Shown here piece by piece: positions 31,700-39,488 of a stretch of DNA of 64,000 nucleotides. The DNA is taken from contig NZ_SNWR01000001.1 of assembly GCF_004362215.1 (NCBI RefSeq), forward strand, positions 4,384,001-4,448,000. Reading direction: 5' to 3'. Position numbers and translations under genes: made by a program. The notes beneath the pieces were generated by a model. That model saw only the letters and a program-made list of their open reading frames with translations, did no database searches and was not told the origin of the DNA. Source of the DNA: Paractinoplanes brasiliensis. GTDB taxonomy: Bacteria; Actinomycetota; Actinomycetes; Mycobacteriales; Micromonosporaceae. Numbering within the stretch: the stretch's first letter is position 1; each line of letters begins with the position of its first letter.

Positions 31700-33960
31700 G
31701 ACGGGTAGTGGCCGAGCTCGCCCTCGGGATCCGGCTGGCCTTCCCGAGCGGCCGTCGTGGCTGGCTGCGCACGGCGATGGCCTCGGCCGGGGTCGCCATC
31801 GGGGCGGCTGCCCTGCTGCTGGGCGCCTCGGTGCCGGTCATGCTGGACGCGCGGGAGGCCCGCATCCAGGCGCGCGCCGACAGTGTGGGCGCGACCGAGG
31901 TGCCGGCGGGCCGCACGCTGATCGTCGCGGCCGTGGACGCGCAGTGGGGTGCCAACGCCGTACGGGGAAGGTTGATCTGGCCGGACTCGCCCGAGGCGCC
32001 GTTGCCGCCCGGGGTGCCCGCTTTCCCCGCCGACCGGCAGATGTACGCCTCACCCGCCCTGCAAGCGGCGCTGGCCGGGCCGGACGGCGACACGTTGCGC
32101 CGCCAGATGCCGTACGAGGTGATCGGCACGATCGGCCCGAACGGGTTGTCGGGGCCGCACGAGTTCGCCTACTACGCCGGCTACGAGCGGGCCAAAACCC
32201 TGGTCGGCACGGGTTCCTGGCGGGTCGACCGGTTCGGCTACCGGATCGAGGACGAGCCCGGCGCCGGCACGTACGTCGTGGTCGCCGCGATGCTGGCGAC
32301 CCTGCTGCTGCCCGTGGCCATCTTCATCGGGGCCGCGCTGCGGTTCGGGGCCGAGACCCGCGACCGCCGCCTGGCCGCGATCCGGCTGGTCGGCGCGGAC
32401 AGCCGGGCCGTGCTGCGCATCGGGCTCGGCGAAAGCCTGGTGCCGGCCGTACTCGGGCTGGCCGCGGGCACAGTTCTCTACCTGATGGTTCGCGGGCGGG
32501 CGGCCGACCTGCGGCTCTTCGACGTCAGCGTCTTCCCGGCCGACATCCGTCCCGTACCGGTCCTGGCCCTGCTCGTCGTGGCGGTGGTGCTCGCCTTGTC
32601 GGCCGGCCTGACACTGCTCGGCTTCCGCGGTGTCGCGGTCGAGCCGCTGGGCGTGTTCCGCCGCTCGGCCACCTGGAACGGCCGGCTGTGGTGGCGACTC
32701 CTGCCGCCGGCCGCCGGCTTGTTCCTGCTGTGGCCCGTGCTGACGGGGGCGCCGCAACCCGACGAGGACAGGGCCGGTCTCGGCGTGGTGCTGACAGTGA
32801 TCGCGCTGATCCCGCTCGTGCCGTACGTCGTGCCGCTGGCCGCCCGTGTGCTGCCCGGCGGCTCGGCCTCCTGGCAGCTCGCCTCGCAGCAGCTGCGCCA
32901 GAACCCGGCAGCGTCGACCCGCGCCGTCACCGGCATCGTCGTCGCGGTGACCGGCGCGATCGCCCTGCACTCGTTCTTCGGCGCGGCCGGCGTGCGTCGA
33001 GCGACCCCGGACAACCCGGCCGACCCCGCGTACGTGCTGCAGGCCCCCGGGCGGGTGTCGCCGGCAGCCATGCGTGAGCGCACCGCCTCGTTCGAGCAGG
33101 TCGAGGGCGTACGGGCGGGCACGGTGGCCAAATACAGCCTGTACCTGGGCCGGGAGGCCGCGGGCAGCGGCTATGCGGTGGTCGGCGACTGCGCGGCCCT
33201 GCGGCAGATCGCGGCCCTCGACCGCTGCGCCGACGGTGACACGTTCGTCGTCGGGGACGTGGGCCGGTCCTTCACCCTGGACGCCGGTCGGCTCGACCCT
33301 TCGCCGGGGGCGACGTTGCCGGTTCCGCCCGGGGCGCGCCCGGCCCGGCTGGTCGGCACCGACGCGCAGGTGGTCAGCACGAGCCTGCTGTTGACTCCGG
33401 GCGTTGTTCCGCCGCAACTGGCGCGGGCCGTCCCCTGGTTCGTCGAGACCCGGATGTTCGCCGGTGACGATGCCCCGGCGACGGTGGCCGGTCAGTTGCG
33501 CGGGCTCGCGGCCGAGATCGACCCGCTCGCGCAGTTCACGGCGATGGCTCCGGAATACGACAAGTACGCGTCCCTGCGCGTCGCGCTCAACCTCGGGTCG
33601 GCCGTGATCCTGCTGATGATGGGCGTCGGACTGCTGCTCGACGTGGCGTCCCGCCTGCACGACCGGCGCCGGCTGCTCGGCGTGCTGGCAGCGGTCGGCG
33701 CCCGCAGGTCCACAGTGATCTGGTCGGTGCTGTTGCAGGCCCTGGTCCCGCTGCTGGCCGGGATCGCCCTCGCGATCGGCGCCGGCGCGGGGCTGGGAGC
33801 GGTGCTCATGCGTACGGCGGCGGTGCCGGTCCTCTTCGACACGTCGGCCGTGCTCGGGCCCGTGGCCGTCGGCTCCGTGCTCGTCGTGGCGACCACGGTC
33901 GGCGTGCTCCTGCCCGCGGCGGGTCGCGTCACCAGCACCGAGCAGCTCAGATACGAGTGA
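31696..33960 (+). CDS. FtsX-like ABC permease
   Basis: 754-residue permease with the duplicated FtsX layout: one N-terminal helix, a large outer domain (about 50-190), helices around 190-330 and 350-380, a second outer domain (about 430-610) and three C-terminal helices. LAAIRLVGADSRAVLRIGLGES and LLGVLAAVGARRSTVIWSVLLQ are the cytoplasmic-loop signatures. It pairs with the ATPase just upstream (ATGA overlap). Likely exports or resists a membrane-active compound; substrate unknown. It converges on the next minus-strand gene with a 3-base gap. Confidence 0.9.
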   Translation: MRRVVAELALGIRLAFPSGRRGWLRTAMASAGVAIGAAALLLGASVPVMLDAREARIQARADSVGATEVPAGRTLIVAAVDAQWGANAVRGRLIWPDSPEAPLPPGVPAFPADRQMYASPALQAALAGPDGDTLRRQMPYEVIGTIGPNGLSGPHEFAYYAGYERAKTLVGTGSWRVDRFGYRIEDEPGAGTYVVVAAMLATLLLPVAIFIGAALRFGAETRDRRLAAIRLVGADSRAVLRIGLGESLVPAVLGLAAGTVLYLMVRGRAADLRLFDVSVFPADIRPVPVLALLVVAVVLALSAGLTLLGFRGVAVEPLGVFRRSATWNGRLWWRLLPPAAGLFLLWPVLTGAPQPDEDRAGLGVVLTVIALIPLVPYVVPLAARVLPGGSASWQLASQQLRQNPAASTRAVTGIVVAVTGAIALHSFFGAAGVRRATPDNPADPAYVLQAPGRVSPAAMRERTASFEQVEGVRAGTVAKYSLYLGREAAGSGYAVVGDCAALRQIAALDRCADGDTFVVGDVGRSFTLDAGRLDPSPGATLPVPPGARPARLVGTDAQVVSTSLLLTPGVVPPQLARAVPWFVETRMFAGDDAPATVAGQLRGLAAEIDPLAQFTAMAPEYDKYASLRVALNLGSAVILLMMGVGLLLDVASRLHDRRRLLGVLAAVGARRSTVIWSVLLQALVPLLAGIALAIGAGAGLGAVLMRTAAVPVLFDTSAVLGPVAVGSVLVVATTVGVLLPAAGRVTSTEQLRYE

Positions 33961-33963
33961 AGG

Positions 33964-34611
33964 TCAACCTCCTTGCTTCCGTACGCCGGAGACCCGCACC
34001 GGCACGGCGAAGATCGCGCCCGCGCAGGTCTTCTTGGCGTCCGCCCGCATGCTCAGCCCCCCAGGCACGTTGAAGGCGCCGACGGTGTTGCGGCTCACCT
34101 CCCACTGCACGTCGAACCTGGGCCGGGTCAACTCGACACCGGTCGGCCTGCAGCCCGCCTCCCCGTGCTCGGGGTCGGCCACCACCGGCCCGTCCCCGGT
34201 CACCGAGCTGATCCTGATCGGGAAGTCGCTGTCGTTGGTCACCGTGACGATGAGGTCGCCGGTGTGGCCCGGGGCGAGCGGCCTGTTCAGATCGGACCGG
34301 GCACGCAGCGACAGCTCGACCGGAGGGCCGTCGGCCACCGCGACCTCCGAGCCGGTGATCTGCCAGTACGACCAGGCCGCCCCGGCGTTGACCACGACGG
34401 CCGCGAGCGCGGCGATGCCGAGGATCATCCGGGTCCGCCGGTCCAGCCGCCGTTTGCGGCCCTCGCCGGCCCGGCGGACCTCCCAGGTCGGCTCCTCGTG
34501 GTCGGAGGGGTCCAGTTCGATGTGCATGTCGGGGAACCTGTTGCCGTCCTGGCCGCGGCCGTAGAAGCCGCCGCCCTCCCGGAGTCGAGTGAGGGCCTCG
34601 CGCCGCATCAT
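33964..34611 (-). CDS. Membrane-anchored member of a small exported-protein cluster
   Basis: 215 residues, unknown function. About 60 basic/acidic cytoplasmic residues precede one membrane helix (about 63-83, MILGIAALAAVVVNAGAAW) and a 130-residue outer beta-rich domain. The domain has one Cys near GCRPTGVEL and another in KTCAGAIFAVPVRVSG; the C-A-G-x-x-F-x5-SG-like ending recurs in the two related genes to the right, so they look like paralogues. ATG at 34611 overlaps the stop of a 17-codon leader ORF. A later start near residue 29 is possible. Confidence 0.65.
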   Translation of the reverse strand: MMRREALTRLREGGGFYGRGQDGNRFPDMHIELDPSDHEEPTWEVRRAGEGRKRRLDRRTRMILGIAALAAVVVNAGAAWSYWQITGSEVAVADGPPVELSLRARSDLNRPLAPGHTGDLIVTVTNDSDFPIRISSVTGDGPVVADPEHGEAGCRPTGVELTRPRFDVQWEVSRNTVGAFNVPGGLSMRADAKKTCAGAIFAVPVRVSGVRKQGG

Positions 34612-34661
34612 GGCCGTGCCGCCTTCGCGTTCGGGGCAGGCCGGAAGATCGGGGTGAGCAT
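34608..34661 (-). CDS. Possible 17-residue leader ORF
   Basis: MLTPIFRPAPNAKAARP, with GAGGAGGAAGG upstream (nearest G-run seven bases away), ending in TGA that overlaps the ATG of the following gene (ATGA). The downstream gene has only a poor ribosome site of its own, so coupling through this leader is plausible. Confidence 0.4.
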   Translation of the reverse strand: MLTPIFRPAPNAKAARP

Positions 34662-35019
34662 TGCGGGGCCTTCCTCCTCAGCGACAGGTGCGAGACTCGT
34701 GTGTAACAACGGTCGCTGACGACTCCGGGTCGTGTGATCGGGATTCCGTCCGCGGTTCTGCGCGCATAATTCGCACAGTTGCGCCTATCCGGCCTAATCC
34801 CAAAGAGGGAAAGGCGGGCATCGCACTGACCAGGGGATACGTCACAGGCGCCGAATGTCGGGGGCGGCCGTCGGCCAAATGTGCAACTTTCACTGTGGCA
34901 TCGGCCGGTTTCGATCCGGTAATCCACCATTCAAGTTTGTGCGCCCGGCTCGTCCGGGCGCACAAATGGACCGAGCCCGCGGCGTGGGACCCCGCCGCGG
35001 GCTCGATCATTTTCCCCAC
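34662..35019. other. Intergenic region with two tandem hairpins
   Basis: No gene seen. It holds the double terminator at 34936-35005 and, at 34791-34800, GGCCTAATCC, which has a near-match (GGCCTAACC) upstream of the first gene of the exported cluster at 36905. Presumably also the promoter of the leader ORF and its gene. Confidence 0.5.
34936..35005 (-). terminator. Tandem hairpins ending the exported-protein operon
   Basis: Two perfect 13-base-pair stems lie back to back, 15 bases beyond the stop at 35020: 34972-34984 with 34993-35005 (8-base loop), and 34936-34948 with 34954-34966 (5-base loop, stem TTTGTGCGCCCGG). No long T-run, as is common in high-GC actinobacteria. Confidence 0.75.
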
Positions 35020-35706
35020 CTATTGAGGAATGTCCGCCGGAGCCGATCCGCTGGCGGACGGACCCGGCCCCTTCACCGGAGGCTCCTGCCCCACGGGCGA
35101 GGACACGGGCGGGGGTGTGGTGATGGCTTCTTCTTTCGGCGGCGCTTCGACGGGCGCCGCCGATCTCGTGGTGGCCGGCTTACTCGTGGAGACGACACTT
35201 GGCGTTGGAGCCGGGATTGTGGTGACGCCCGTCGTGGGGACCGGTGCGTTCACAAGCTTGGCGGCGGGGGCCGGGTCGAACGTCAGCCGGTTGCTGAGTC
35301 CGCCGGCGGCGCCGGTCCAGGAGGCGAAGTGCGGGGTGACTGTCCAGCGCCATACGCCCCCCTCCACCTGCGCGGGGGTGAAGATCACCGACTCGGTGGG
35401 CCCGCCGGACGCGGTGACCTCGCGGACGATAGCGGATTCGGCGGGTTTGTCCTGGCGGTGTGCCGTCACGGTGTAGCGGTCCATCTTCACGCCGGCGGCG
35501 ATCTCTTGCGCGCTCCAGCTGACCACCGCCGCACCGGACTGCTTGGCGACGCTCGGCTTCACCCCGCGCGGCATCTGCGCCGCCTTCATGGTGACCTTGA
35601 CAGCGCTGGCCGGGAGGGACCAATTCGCGTAGGCGAGGTAGGTGCCGAGAACGCCGGAAACGACGAGGACGGCGCCGACCACCGCGTAGCGGCCCGCGCG
35701 CCTCAT
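35020..35706 (-). CDS. Exported protein with FnIII-like domain and Pro/Thr-rich tail
   Basis: 228 residues. An N-terminal signal or anchor helix (about 5-25, YAVVGAVLVVSGVLGTYLAYA) is followed by a roughly 100-residue fibronectin-III-like beta domain (AAVVSWSAQEI, YTVTAHRQ, WRWTVTPHF) and a C-terminal 80 residues dominated by Pro, Thr, Ser and Val with no sorting motif. It is the last of three coupled or close genes; its ATG overlaps the previous stop (ATGA). The shape suits a cell-wall-spanning stalk that presents or binds the neighbouring small proteins. No known function. Confidence 0.65.
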   Translation of the reverse strand: MRRAGRYAVVGAVLVVSGVLGTYLAYANWSLPASAVKVTMKAAQMPRGVKPSVAKQSGAAVVSWSAQEIAAGVKMDRYTVTAHRQDKPAESAIVREVTASGGPTESVIFTPAQVEGGVWRWTVTPHFASWTGAAGGLSNRLTFDPAPAAKLVNAPVPTTGVTTIPAPTPSVVSTSKPATTRSAAPVEAPPKEEAITTPPPVSSPVGQEPPVKGPGPSASGSAPADIPQ

Positions 35707-36179
35707 CGGCCCTCCTGACGACCAACGCCGGAGAGCGCGATGGTGAAGCGGACACCGGCGCAGTTGCTGGGGGCGTCCGGCGGCATGGCGACGGGGAGCG
35801 CGCCGGACAGGGTCACCCGTCCGTAGGGTTCGATGAACTGAGGCAGCTTTCCGTCGTACGGCCTGACCTGCAGGTTACGAATCGGGCAGGAGCGACGTGA
35901 CGTGGAGACGACCTTGCCGTCGAGTTTCTGGACGCGTAACCGGTGCCGGGACGGGTTCACCACCGTGGTCCGCATCTGCTTGACCGCCCCCGGATAGAGG
36001 CCCCGCACGGTCCTGCCCTCGATGGTGAAACGCACCGTGCCGTCGTTGTGCTCGCGGCCCACCATCACCATGGCCTCGTCATCCGAGCCGCGTGAGGTGT
36101 CCGGCGCGCTCGGGAGGAGCGCCACAACAACCCCGCCGAGCAGCGCGACCGAGGCGACCGTGACCCACCAGACCTTCAT
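35703..36179 (-). CDS. Small exported protein, paralogue of the cluster
   Basis: 158 residues: signal/anchor helix at about 5-22 (WWVTVASVALLGGVVVALL), then a beta-rich domain with Cys in RRSCPIRNL and in NCAGVRFTIALSG. The C-A-G-x-x-F ending matches the flanking gene products. An open frame reaches 36230 but ATG at 36179 has a GGAGG ribosome site six bases away. A 12-bp hairpin lies between this gene and the first gene. Function unknown; unlike its upstream paralogue it keeps a non-cleaved-looking anchor. Confidence 0.65.
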   Translation of the reverse strand: MKVWWVTVASVALLGGVVVALLPSAPDTSRGSDDEAMVMVGREHNDGTVRFTIEGRTVRGLYPGAVKQMRTTVVNPSRHRLRVQKLDGKVVSTSRRSCPIRNLQVRPYDGKLPQFIEPYGRVTLSGALPVAMPPDAPSNCAGVRFTIALSGVGRQEGR

Positions 36180-36201
36180 CAAGCGCCTCCGAGGGAAGAG
36201 T

Positions 36202-36234
36202 GTCAGTGCGGGACGGTCGAGGTCCCGCACTGAC
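36202..36234 (-). terminator. Intercistronic hairpin, 12-bp perfect stem
   Basis: GTCAGTGCGGGA (36202-36213) pairs with TCCCGCACTGAC (36223-36234), 9-base loop, located 15 bases after the stop of the first gene. No T-run, so partial termination or mRNA stabilisation of the first cistron is more likely than full termination. Confidence 0.6.
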
Positions 36235-36248
36235 GCGGCGATGGGAGA

Positions 36249-36734
36249 TCAGGCGGCGCTGGTGCCGGAGAAGTCGTAGTCGAGCTCGAACGACTTGCCC
36301 GCGCATTCCTGCGGCAGGTCACCGATGAGAAGGTCGGCGGTGACCTCTGCCTTGCTCTTCGCCGGAACCTTCCCGTCGCCCTTGATGATCTTCAAGTCAG
36401 TGATGGCGGACGGCTTGAGGTTGTTGGCGCAGGTCGTCGCTTCAGCGCCGGCCGGCGTCACCTTGACCGGCTTCGGCACGAAGGAGGTCGGATCGATCTG
36501 CACCGGGAACTCGTTCTTGTTGTTGACGGTCAAGGTGATGGTTGTCTTCGCCCCGGGGAAGACGTTGCCGTTCACCTTGGCAGTTGCCTCGAGCTTCTCG
36601 ATTTTCGCGGCCGACGCCGTTCCCGACCCGGAACCCGTGACGAGCCAGCTGGCGGCCCACGCGGTCGCGCCGATACCGAGTGCGGCAACGGCGACGCCGG
36701 TGACGATCGCGGAACGCTTGGTCATCTTGCGCAT
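36249..36734 (-). CDS. Small secreted protein, first gene of the exported cluster
   Basis: 161 residues: a clear signal segment (TKRSAIVTGVAVAALGIGAT then AWAASW), a Ser/Gly turn, and a 110-residue beta-rich domain with Lys/Thr/Val strands (TTITLTVNNKNEFPVQI) and two cysteines (TTCANN and QECAGKSFELDYDFSG) likely to form a disulfide. Its layout is that of an Ig-like secreted subunit. A GGAGGA ribosome site precedes ATG at 36734, and the site lies in a small hairpin (36740-36753). The intercistronic hairpin downstream suggests it is made in excess over its partners, as a major subunit would be. Confidence 0.7.
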   Translation of the reverse strand: MRKMTKRSAIVTGVAVAALGIGATAWAASWLVTGSGSGTASAAKIEKLEATAKVNGNVFPGAKTTITLTVNNKNEFPVQIDPTSFVPKPVKVTPAGAEATTCANNLKPSAITDLKIIKGDGKVPAKSKAEVTADLLIGDLPQECAGKSFELDYDFSGTSAA

Positions 36735-37190
36735 CAGAAGTTCCTCCAGGAACGGGCGACTAATCGCAGTGGTGCTCGGAATTTGTGTGCCGGGGCTTCG
36801 AGGCGTTCCGGCGCTGCGACAAAGATGACCGAATCAAAACGCGGAAGCGATAGAGCGTTTGCCTGTCCTGTGCGGAACGTCGCGTCAGCCGATTGTCGAT
36901 GATCGGCCTAACCCGATGGGCTGAGAGAAACGTGAAGGATCAAGCGTTGCCGGCGCCTCGACGATCGCCGAAGACGGCTGCTCACGCCGGTTGTGCTGCC
37001 GAAACGAGACGACTATCAGGCAAGCGCGCGGCACTCAAGCCGGAAATGATCCATTGTGGGCCGTAACCCCCTGGATGCGGGGGTGAACGTGAGGAAAACA
37101 CGAGCGCCGGTCGCGATCCTTGCCCAAGTGCAAGTGCGGATTTCCTCTAACGGGTCAGCCTATTTCCCGGCGGACTCACCTGAAAGAGGC
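36735..37190. other. Long non-coding gap upstream of the exported-protein operon
   Basis: No gene on either strand. GTTCCTCCAGGAAC at 36740-36753 is a palindrome that contains the ribosome site of the gene starting at 36734. ACCCCC/GGGGGT at 37066-37084 can form a small hairpin after the ridA stop. GGCCTAACC at 36905-36913 recurs near 34791. GC content is visibly lower than in the coding DNA. I found no known riboswitch consensus. Confidence 0.5.
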
Positions 37191-37607
37191 TTACTGCTGA
37201 CGGTTCTGTTGCCCGGAATCGGGTAGGACGGCGGTCGCCTCGACCTCGACGTGGAAGTCGGGGTGTACCAGGCCGGCGACCTGCACAAGCGAGCTGGCGG
37301 GCGGATTGTCCCGGTTGATGAACTCGTCGCGGGCCGTACGGAAGGCGGGCAGGTCGGCCAGGCTGGTCAGGAAGACCGTCAGCTTGACCACATCGGACAT
37401 CGTCGCGCCGGCTGCGGCCAGGGCGGTCTCGATGTTGCGGAACACCTGGCGGGCTTGTTCGAGCACGTCGTCCTCGCCGATCAGGCGGCCCTCGGCGTCG
37501 AGCGGCACCTGCCCCGAGACGACGACCGTGGTGCCGGTGAACGCGACGGCGTGGCTGTAGCCGTTGGTAGGCGGGGAGCCTTCCGGACGTCCGTAATGGC
37601 GCAGCAC
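37191..37607 (-). CDS. RidA/YjgF family protein
   Basis: 138 residues of the RidA (Rid/YER057c/UK114) family, whose archetype hydrolyses reactive enamine/imine intermediates from PLP enzymes. SGQVPLDAEGRLIG, EQARQVFRNIETALAAAGA and VVKLTVFLTSLADL are typical; the C-terminal VEVEATAVLPD carries the family ending, but the usual arginine of archetypal RidA in this area is not evident, so it may be a different Rid subgroup. The ORF is open upstream, but GTG at 37607 gives the normal N-terminus. It is separated by a 225-bp gap from the nitrilase gene. Confidence 0.82.
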   Translation of the reverse strand: MLRHYGRPEGSPPTNGYSHAVAFTGTTVVVSGQVPLDAEGRLIGEDDVLEQARQVFRNIETALAAAGATMSDVVKLTVFLTSLADLPAFRTARDEFINRDNPPASSLVQVAGLVHPDFHVEVEATAVLPDSGQQNRQQ

Positions 37608-37832
37608 GCTCCGGAGCCTAGCCGCTGCTGTCGGACGCATGGCACATGCCGTCGACAATCTCGCGCCAGGCGGGACGTCGGCGGTGTCCAGCACAAACTC
37701 GACTGTGCCGGTCGGGCGCACACGCTCGATGACCAGCGCCGCCTGGAGGGTGTCGGGGCCGGCCCTCGACCGTGTCGGTGGCGCGGTGACGCTCGAACTG
37801 CGCACGAGCCTGGTGCCGGGACGGAAGAAGAC

Positions 37833-38543
37833 TCAGAGGCGGGCGAGTTCCTCGGCGTAGAGGGTGGCCCGCGCGATCTCGCCGACGGCGCGGCCGGCCC
37901 GGGCGGCGAGCAGACCGTCGGGGGCCCAGATGCCGGAGCGGCCCGCGGTGTCCGGATAGTCGGGACCGGTCGCGCCGGCGCACGAGGCGACAGCGGTCCA
38001 CACCCCGTACGTAGTGCTGATCTTGCGGGCTCGCTCGGCGATCACGGTTTCGTCGTCCGGGTTGTCGACGACGCCGGCCACGTACGCGTCGATGCCCAGC
38101 GCCGCCGTGGCGGCCGAGTGCTCCTCGATCCCGGTGTCACGGCAGATCGCCAGGCCCAGGCGCCACCCGTCGACCTCGATCACCTCGGGACCCGGCCCGG
38201 CGTGGAACCGGGCCTCGGAAGCGCCGTGCGGGTGGGCCTTGCGGTAGACGATCCGGGCGCCTTCCCCGTCGACCAGCAGCGTCGCGATGTGCGGACCCGC
38301 GATCGGGGCGCCCACCAGCGCGATCGAATCGATGGCGGCGCAGGCGTCGATCAGTGGGCGCAACCGCGGGTCGTCCGGCGCGATCAGGGGCGCGTCGACG
38401 TCGTACCCCGTCAGGGAAAGCTCGGGAAAGACGACCACCCGGGCGTGGGCGGCCCGCACGGCGGCGGCGTGCCGGGTGACGTTGGCGGTCACGTCGAGGG
38501 GGTGAACGGGCGGCTGGGCGACGGCAAGGATCAACGAGCGCAT
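37833..38543 (-). CDS. Carbon-nitrogen hydrolase (nitrilase superfamily)
   Basis: 236-residue amidase-type enzyme. The Glu-Lys-Cys triad is visible: Glu in VVFPELSLTGY, Lys in VYRKAHPHG and Cys in LAICRDTGIEEH. The family hydrolyses amides, nitriles or carbamoyl groups; the short length argues for a stand-alone single-domain member. Substrate unknown. ATG at 38543 has only a weak purine-rich upstream stretch. The methyltransferase gene ends 26 bases upstream of this start on the same strand, so the two are probably co-transcribed. Confidence 0.85.
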   Translation of the reverse strand: MRSLILAVAQPPVHPLDVTANVTRHAAAVRAAHARVVVFPELSLTGYDVDAPLIAPDDPRLRPLIDACAAIDSIALVGAPIAGPHIATLLVDGEGARIVYRKAHPHGASEARFHAGPGPEVIEVDGWRLGLAICRDTGIEEHSAATAALGIDAYVAGVVDNPDDETVIAERARKISTTYGVWTAVASCAGATGPDYPDTAGRSGIWAPDGLLAARAGRAVGEIARATLYAEELARL

Positions 38544-38569
38544 GGGCCGATCTTTCTTTGGGGGTGGGG

Positions 38570-39301
38570 TTACGGTCGGACGGCTTCGACGAGGAATCGA
38601 TGGGCGGTCACGGTGAAGGCGCCGTGCAGGCGGATGAACGTGTCGAGGCGCTCCAATGCGTCCTGGTACAGCCTCGGCGAGAAGTCGCGGATCTGCCAGG
38701 GCAGATCACGAAGTTGGCGCACAATGCCGCTGACGTCGGTGAACGTCACCGGCGGACGTTCCTCGCGTACGTCGAGGACCTCGAGGCCGGCGTCGGTCAG
38801 AGCCGCCACCGCGACGTCGGCGTTCCAGGGCTGGCGGTGGGCCGGTGGCGCCCCCAGCGCCACATTCAGCCCGGCCAGGTCGTCGCTGCCCACCTGCTGG
38901 CTGAGCAGGGTGCCGCCGGGGCGCAGCAGACGCACGATGTCGGCGGCGGGCAACCGGCCGTGGCGGCTGAGCACCACGTCGAACTCGTCCTCGCCGCCGG
39001 GCAGTTCGGTGAGCACCTGCACCCCGAACGGGTAGAGCCGGTCGCGGGCCACCGGGGTGTTGCGCGACCAGCTCTCGACCGCGACCGTGTGCGGCGGGAG
39101 AGGCGCGAGCTCGGCCAGGAACTCGCCGTTGCCGGTGTCGAGGTCGAGCAGCGCGGACGCCCGGCGGACCAGGGCGCGGGCGATCGCGGGGTAGGACCAG
39201 GTGGGTTCGGAGCCCACGTCGCGCCCGTCCAGCCAGGCGAACTCCCAGCCGGTGGCGCGCTCGCCGGCCGTGGAGTCCTCGTACTGCTGCCCGATGCGCA
39301 C
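38570..39301 (-). CDS. SAM-dependent methyltransferase
   Basis: 243 residues with a class I methyltransferase core: motif I reads ASALLDLDTGNGEFL (canonical VLDxGxGxG), a later acidic segment DEFDVVLSRHGRLP, and a post-motif LRPGGTLLSQQVG. The C-terminal part (RQLRDLPWQIRDFSPRLY) is typical of small actinobacterial methyltransferases. The ORF is open far upstream; GTG at 39301 fits because TACCGT lies six bases upstream (leaderless pattern). Substrate unknown. Confidence 0.8.
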   Translation of the reverse strand: MRIGQQYEDSTAGERATGWEFAWLDGRDVGSEPTWSYPAIARALVRRASALLDLDTGNGEFLAELAPLPPHTVAVESWSRNTPVARDRLYPFGVQVLTELPGGEDEFDVVLSRHGRLPAADIVRLLRPGGTLLSQQVGSDDLAGLNVALGAPPAHRQPWNADVAVAALTDAGLEVLDVREERPPVTFTDVSGIVRQLRDLPWQIRDFSPRLYQDALERLDTFIRLHGAFTVTAHRFLVEAVRP

Positions 39302-39371
39302 CCGACGACGGTAGCCAGTCCGGCTGTGCGCCGCGCACCCGATGTGACGTTGCTCAAGCGCGTACGCGTGA

Positions 39372-39397
39372 CGGGGACGTAAATTGTTACGCCCCCG
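39372..39397 (-). terminator. Hairpin after the MerR-clamp gene
   Basis: CGGGGACGTAA (39372-39382) pairs with TTACGCCCCCG (39387-39397) with one mismatch and a 4-base loop; about 90 bases beyond the stop at 39489. Confidence 0.5.
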
Positions 39398-39488
39398 CGA
39401 CAACGTTATTCGGCTGCGATCTGGCACTGCGCTCACAGGGGATCCCGTTCGGCCGTACGGGTCGCGCCTTGAGACGTTGGCGCCTGCG

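Noticed and set aside
36735..37190. Riboswitch (c-di-AMP or c-di-GMP type) ahead of the exported-protein operon
   Set aside because: I could not find the conserved core of either class; only a small ribosome-site hairpin is evident.
37608..37832. Small gene between ridA and the nitrilase gene (73-residue plus-strand frame)
   Set aside because: No ribosome site, no recognisable fold or motif, and frames are open on both strands as expected by composition alone.
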